NCBI GenBank assembly: GCA_023249255.1
Contig: JAHFCY010000052.1
Location: 663-15,572, forward strand
Length of the DNA: 14,910 bases
Origin: Candidatus Lindowiibacteriota bacterium
GTDB taxonomy: Bacteria; Lindowbacteria; 2-12-FULL-62-27
Reading direction: 5' to 3'
Positions 13,108 to 14,910 of the stretch are shown here, piece by piece. The notes beneath the pieces were generated by a model. The model was given only the letters and a program-made list of their open reading frames with translations, made no database searches and had not been told where the DNA came from. The translations under genes were made by a program, and so were the position numbers. Positions within the stretch are counted from its first letter, which is position 1. Each line of letters starts with the position of its first letter.

Positions 13108-13685
13108 CGTTCTTGCTCCCCCCGGAGCTCCAGCGCCCTGGACATGAATCCCATGAGTTCGCTTCCGCTGATGACCTGATGCACTGTGCTGTCCGGCGGC
13201 AGAAGTTTCAGAAAGACCGCCTCCCGGACCGCGTACCGCTGGCTTCCGCTGAAGATCCTCTGCATCACCCAGCCTTTGATTCCCAGCGCCTGCATCAGCA
13301 TGTGCGCCGCGTTACCTTTTGTCAGAATCTTGTCCTCGAGGTTTGGCATGTCGCGACGGAACTTGATTCCGTCCTGTCGGTACAGCCACATCAGCTCCTC
13401 GTACATGTCCGTGTGTCCAGAATACCCCTTGTACCGCGCCAGCACATGCACCGCATCCCCCACCGTCGCCTCGGACTTGCGCGACAGTTCACGGTAATAA
13501 TCCATGGACGTTTGTGAAAACGCCGGGGAAACCGGGGCCACACACAGACACACACAGGCACAGACAGCCATCCACCCTATTTGTTGAATTGTAGATTTTT
13601 CCAATGCCGTCTGTCTGTGTCTGTGTATGTCTGTGATTGTCTGTGTGTGGCTAAAGGGTTTCTGTCCGTAGCCGATGTTTTTCAT
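13104..13685 (-). CDS. Small secreted SLH-like protein, paralogue B
   Basis: This 193-residue protein starts at ATG 13685, two bases after the barrel B stop; the frame stays open further upstream, but that region is the barrel coding sequence. Residues 1-57 (MKNIGYGQKPF, then SHTQTITDIHRHRQT and MAVCACVCLCVA, ending near AFS|QTS) come from the palindromic element and match the FecR A leader, including the flanking MKN...QKPF. The mature part (DYYRELSRK, ARYKGYSG, GIKFRRDM, LTKGNAAHMLMQALGI, KLLPPDS, ISGSELMGFMSRALE) aligns with the product of 6097-6645. SLH-like wall binding is a guess from GI...LTKGNAA...ALGI. It is coupled to FecR B by an ATGA overlap. Confidence 0.72.
   Translation of the reverse strand: MKNIGYGQKPFSHTQTITDIHRHRQTALEKSTIQQIGWMAVCACVCLCVAPVSPAFSQTSMDYYRELSRKSEATVGDAVHVLARYKGYSGHTDMYEELMWLYRQDGIKFRRDMPNLEDKILTKGNAAHMLMQALGIKGWVMQRIFSGSQRYAVREAVFLKLLPPDSTVHQVISGSELMGFMSRALELRGEQER
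13536..13652 (-). repeat. Palindromic signal-peptide element, copy 5 (117 bp)
   Basis: The ends are GGCCACACACAGAC (13536-13549, one base off) and GTCTGTGTGTGGCT (13639-13652), with the core ATCTACAATTCAACA...GGGTGGATGGC on the minus strand. Its arm ACAATCACAGACATACACAG is identical to that of copy 2, and so is the flanking CAGAAACCCTTT. It encodes the signal peptide of SLH-like B. Confidence 0.85.
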
Positions 13686-13687
13686 CT

Positions 13688-14910
13688 TTACAAATCCAGT
13701 GAAATTTTTAGTTTCAAGTAGTTCTCCGCCGCCCGCGATCCCGCCGGATATGCGGCGCCCGGGCTGAACCGGCCCCACTTGAATTGATACTTGAGATCGC
13801 CCGACAACCGCCACGCGATGGTCACGTCGATCTCGTTGCCGATCTTGTTGGACGCCCCCGCACCCGTGTTCACGGCCGCGTCGCTTGTCGTGCCGGCGGA
13901 TTTGTCCTTGCTGAACATGTAATACGTCGGCTGAAACGACAACTCGCTCCAGATCCTGCTCGCAGACCAGCCGAACGGTTTCAGGCTGAACCCGAATTTC
14001 GTCGCGCGCAAATTGATGAGCTGGGGCGACAGCGCGTATCCGAGCGACAATCCGCCAAAAGAAATAAAGCGCTGATCCTTGCCCGATATGCTCCCGCCCG
14101 ACGTGCCGGTCGCGCTTCCGGTCGCGTCGCCGTCGCCGCTGCCGGCCGCGTACTCGGCGTAAATCGTCGGCGCAAAATCCGTCTGGAAGAAATACCGAAC
14201 CCCGAAATCGTAGGCGCTTGCGGCCACGTTGATCTTGGTCGTCGACGCCGTCCCGGCAAAACTCGAATAAGTCTTGCCGCTCTCCGTGATGTATTGCGTC
14301 CAGTAATTCAACCGGCTGGTGAGGTTGCCCGAAAGACCCAACCCGTAGAAATACGAATCGAGCTGGTGTTTCTGGCCCGAGCCGTCCGCGGTTTCTCGGT
14401 TGTTGTCGGCGTTATCGAGCCAGAACAATCCGAGCGTGTGGCGGTTGAATAATTTCCAGTTCCATTCGGCGCCCGCGAACCACCGCTTCGTGCGGCCCGG
14501 ATTCCAGCTTGCGGGGTTCACGCCGCCGTCGATGTTGTCGTCGCTTGGCGACTGCATGAGCCAGAAGAGTTGCACGGTATTTCGTTTCGAGGCCATCTCG
14601 TAGCGCAATCCGTCGGCGACCATTCCGAAACTGATCCCGCGTTCGACCTGCGCGTACTGCCGGCCCAGCGTCCACGTGTGTTTGAACGTCCGGCCCAAAA
14701 ACGCCCATTCCATGTAGAGCATGTCGAACGTCGGCTGAACGCGGTCGTGCCGGTCGATCGCGGCGGCGTTGTTGCCGCCCGTGCTGTTGATCGTCGAAGT
14801 CGTGCGAAGCCGGCTGTAGAATTTCGTCTTGCCGCTCGCGCTGGCCACGCGAAGAAACATCCGAAGATCGTTCTCCCACGAGTGGTCGAGCGCGTCCTGC
14901 GTCGTGGAAA
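13688..14910 (-). CDS. Outer-membrane beta-barrel protein, AlgE-like, paralogue B (N-terminus outside window)
   Basis: The frame is open to the right edge, so the signal peptide and start are missing and 407 residues are seen. It aligns along its length with barrel A: TQDALDHSWENDL against TQDDPDHTLDNDL, TLGRQYAQVERGISFGMVADG against TVGRQFSKIGRGIAFGLTADG, TKRWFAGAE in both, FGGLSLGYALSPQL against FGGLSMGNALSPSL, and the end AENYLKLKISLDL against HENYFKMKVAFDL. The ATG at 14860 is internal, as upstream codons still match barrel A. It is the first visible gene of triad B. Whether a giant secreted protein precedes it, as in module A, cannot be seen. Confidence 0.75.
   Translation of the reverse strand, partial: STTQDALDHSWENDLRMFLRVASASGKTKFYSRLRTTSTINSTGGNNAAAIDRHDRVQPTFDMLYMEWAFLGRTFKHTWTLGRQYAQVERGISFGMVADGLRYEMASKRNTVQLFWLMQSPSDDNIDGGVNPASWNPGRTKRWFAGAEWNWKLFNRHTLGLFWLDNADNNRETADGSGQKHQLDSYFYGLGLSGNLTSRLNYWTQYITESGKTYSSFAGTASTTKINVAASAYDFGVRYFFQTDFAPTIYAEYAAGSGDGDATGSATGTSGGSISGKDQRFISFGGLSLGYALSPQLINLRATKFGFSLKPFGWSASRIWSELSFQPTYYMFSKDKSAGTTSDAAVNTGAGASNKIGNEIDVTIAWRLSGDLKYQFKWGRFSPGAAYPAGSRAAENYLKLKISLDL

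Overview
The window looks like a piece of the chromosome of an uncultured Gram-negative, menaquinone-using bacterium, with roughly 55-60 % GC by eye. The Gram-negative signs are two outer-membrane beta-barrel proteins, an LptC/OstA-like lipoprotein and many Sec signal peptides. A TIGR04073-type 'exosortase-associated' protein and a futalosine-pathway radical SAM enzyme would fit the PVC superphylum (Lentisphaerae, Kiritimatiellae, Verrucomicrobia) or a neighbouring candidate phylum. That placement is an inference from gene families; no rRNA or other phylogenetic marker is present.

Layout. Positions 1-368 (minus) hold the N-terminal third of MqnE. A divergent LptC/OstA-like lipoprotein follows at 425-1147. 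After a TTGACA-type promoter (1177) comes a tightly overlapping plus-strand operon. It encodes a very large secreted protein (1277-4605, split by a probable frameshift near 1470, with a bacterial Ig-like domain and a C-terminal CFI-box-like motif), an AlgE-like outer-membrane barrel (4598-6100), a small secreted SLH-like protein (6097-6645) and a secreted FecR-domain protein (6642-7991). A two-gene operon of ferredoxin-NADP+ reductase and a SulP anion permease with STAS and cyclic-nucleotide-binding domains follows (8122-11156). On the minus strand lie a small TIGR04073 protein (11428-11736) and a second, paralogous triad in the same order: barrel (14910-13688, running off the window), SLH-like protein (13685-13104) and FecR protein (13107-11950).

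The most striking feature is a family of 117-138 bp palindromic elements with 14-bp terminal inverted repeats (AGCCACACACAGAC / GTCTGTGTGTGGCT) around a conserved core. Four copies keep the whole architecture: three form the signal peptides of secreted proteins (FecR A, FecR B, SLH-like B) and one is intergenic (11164-11301). A right arm alone forms the Cys/Val/Leu-rich signal peptide of barrel A. The left arm always encodes polar His/Arg/Thr residues and the right arm hydrophobic Cys/Val/Leu residues, so the palindrome behaves as a portable signal-peptide cassette. One copy carries a further 20-bp perfect palindrome. The paralogue SLH-like A instead has an N-terminus made from a 7-bp tandem repeat and a pyrimidine-rich tract. 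A second palindromic family (84 bp, AAGGCTCAAT...ATTGAGCCTT) sits directly behind both FecR genes and may act as a terminator.

Working model (inference): each triad is an envelope module of outer-membrane barrel, cell-wall or S-layer-like partner and periplasmic FecR protein. Module A also makes a giant surface protein. The secretion signals of these modules seem to be exchanged through repeat DNA.
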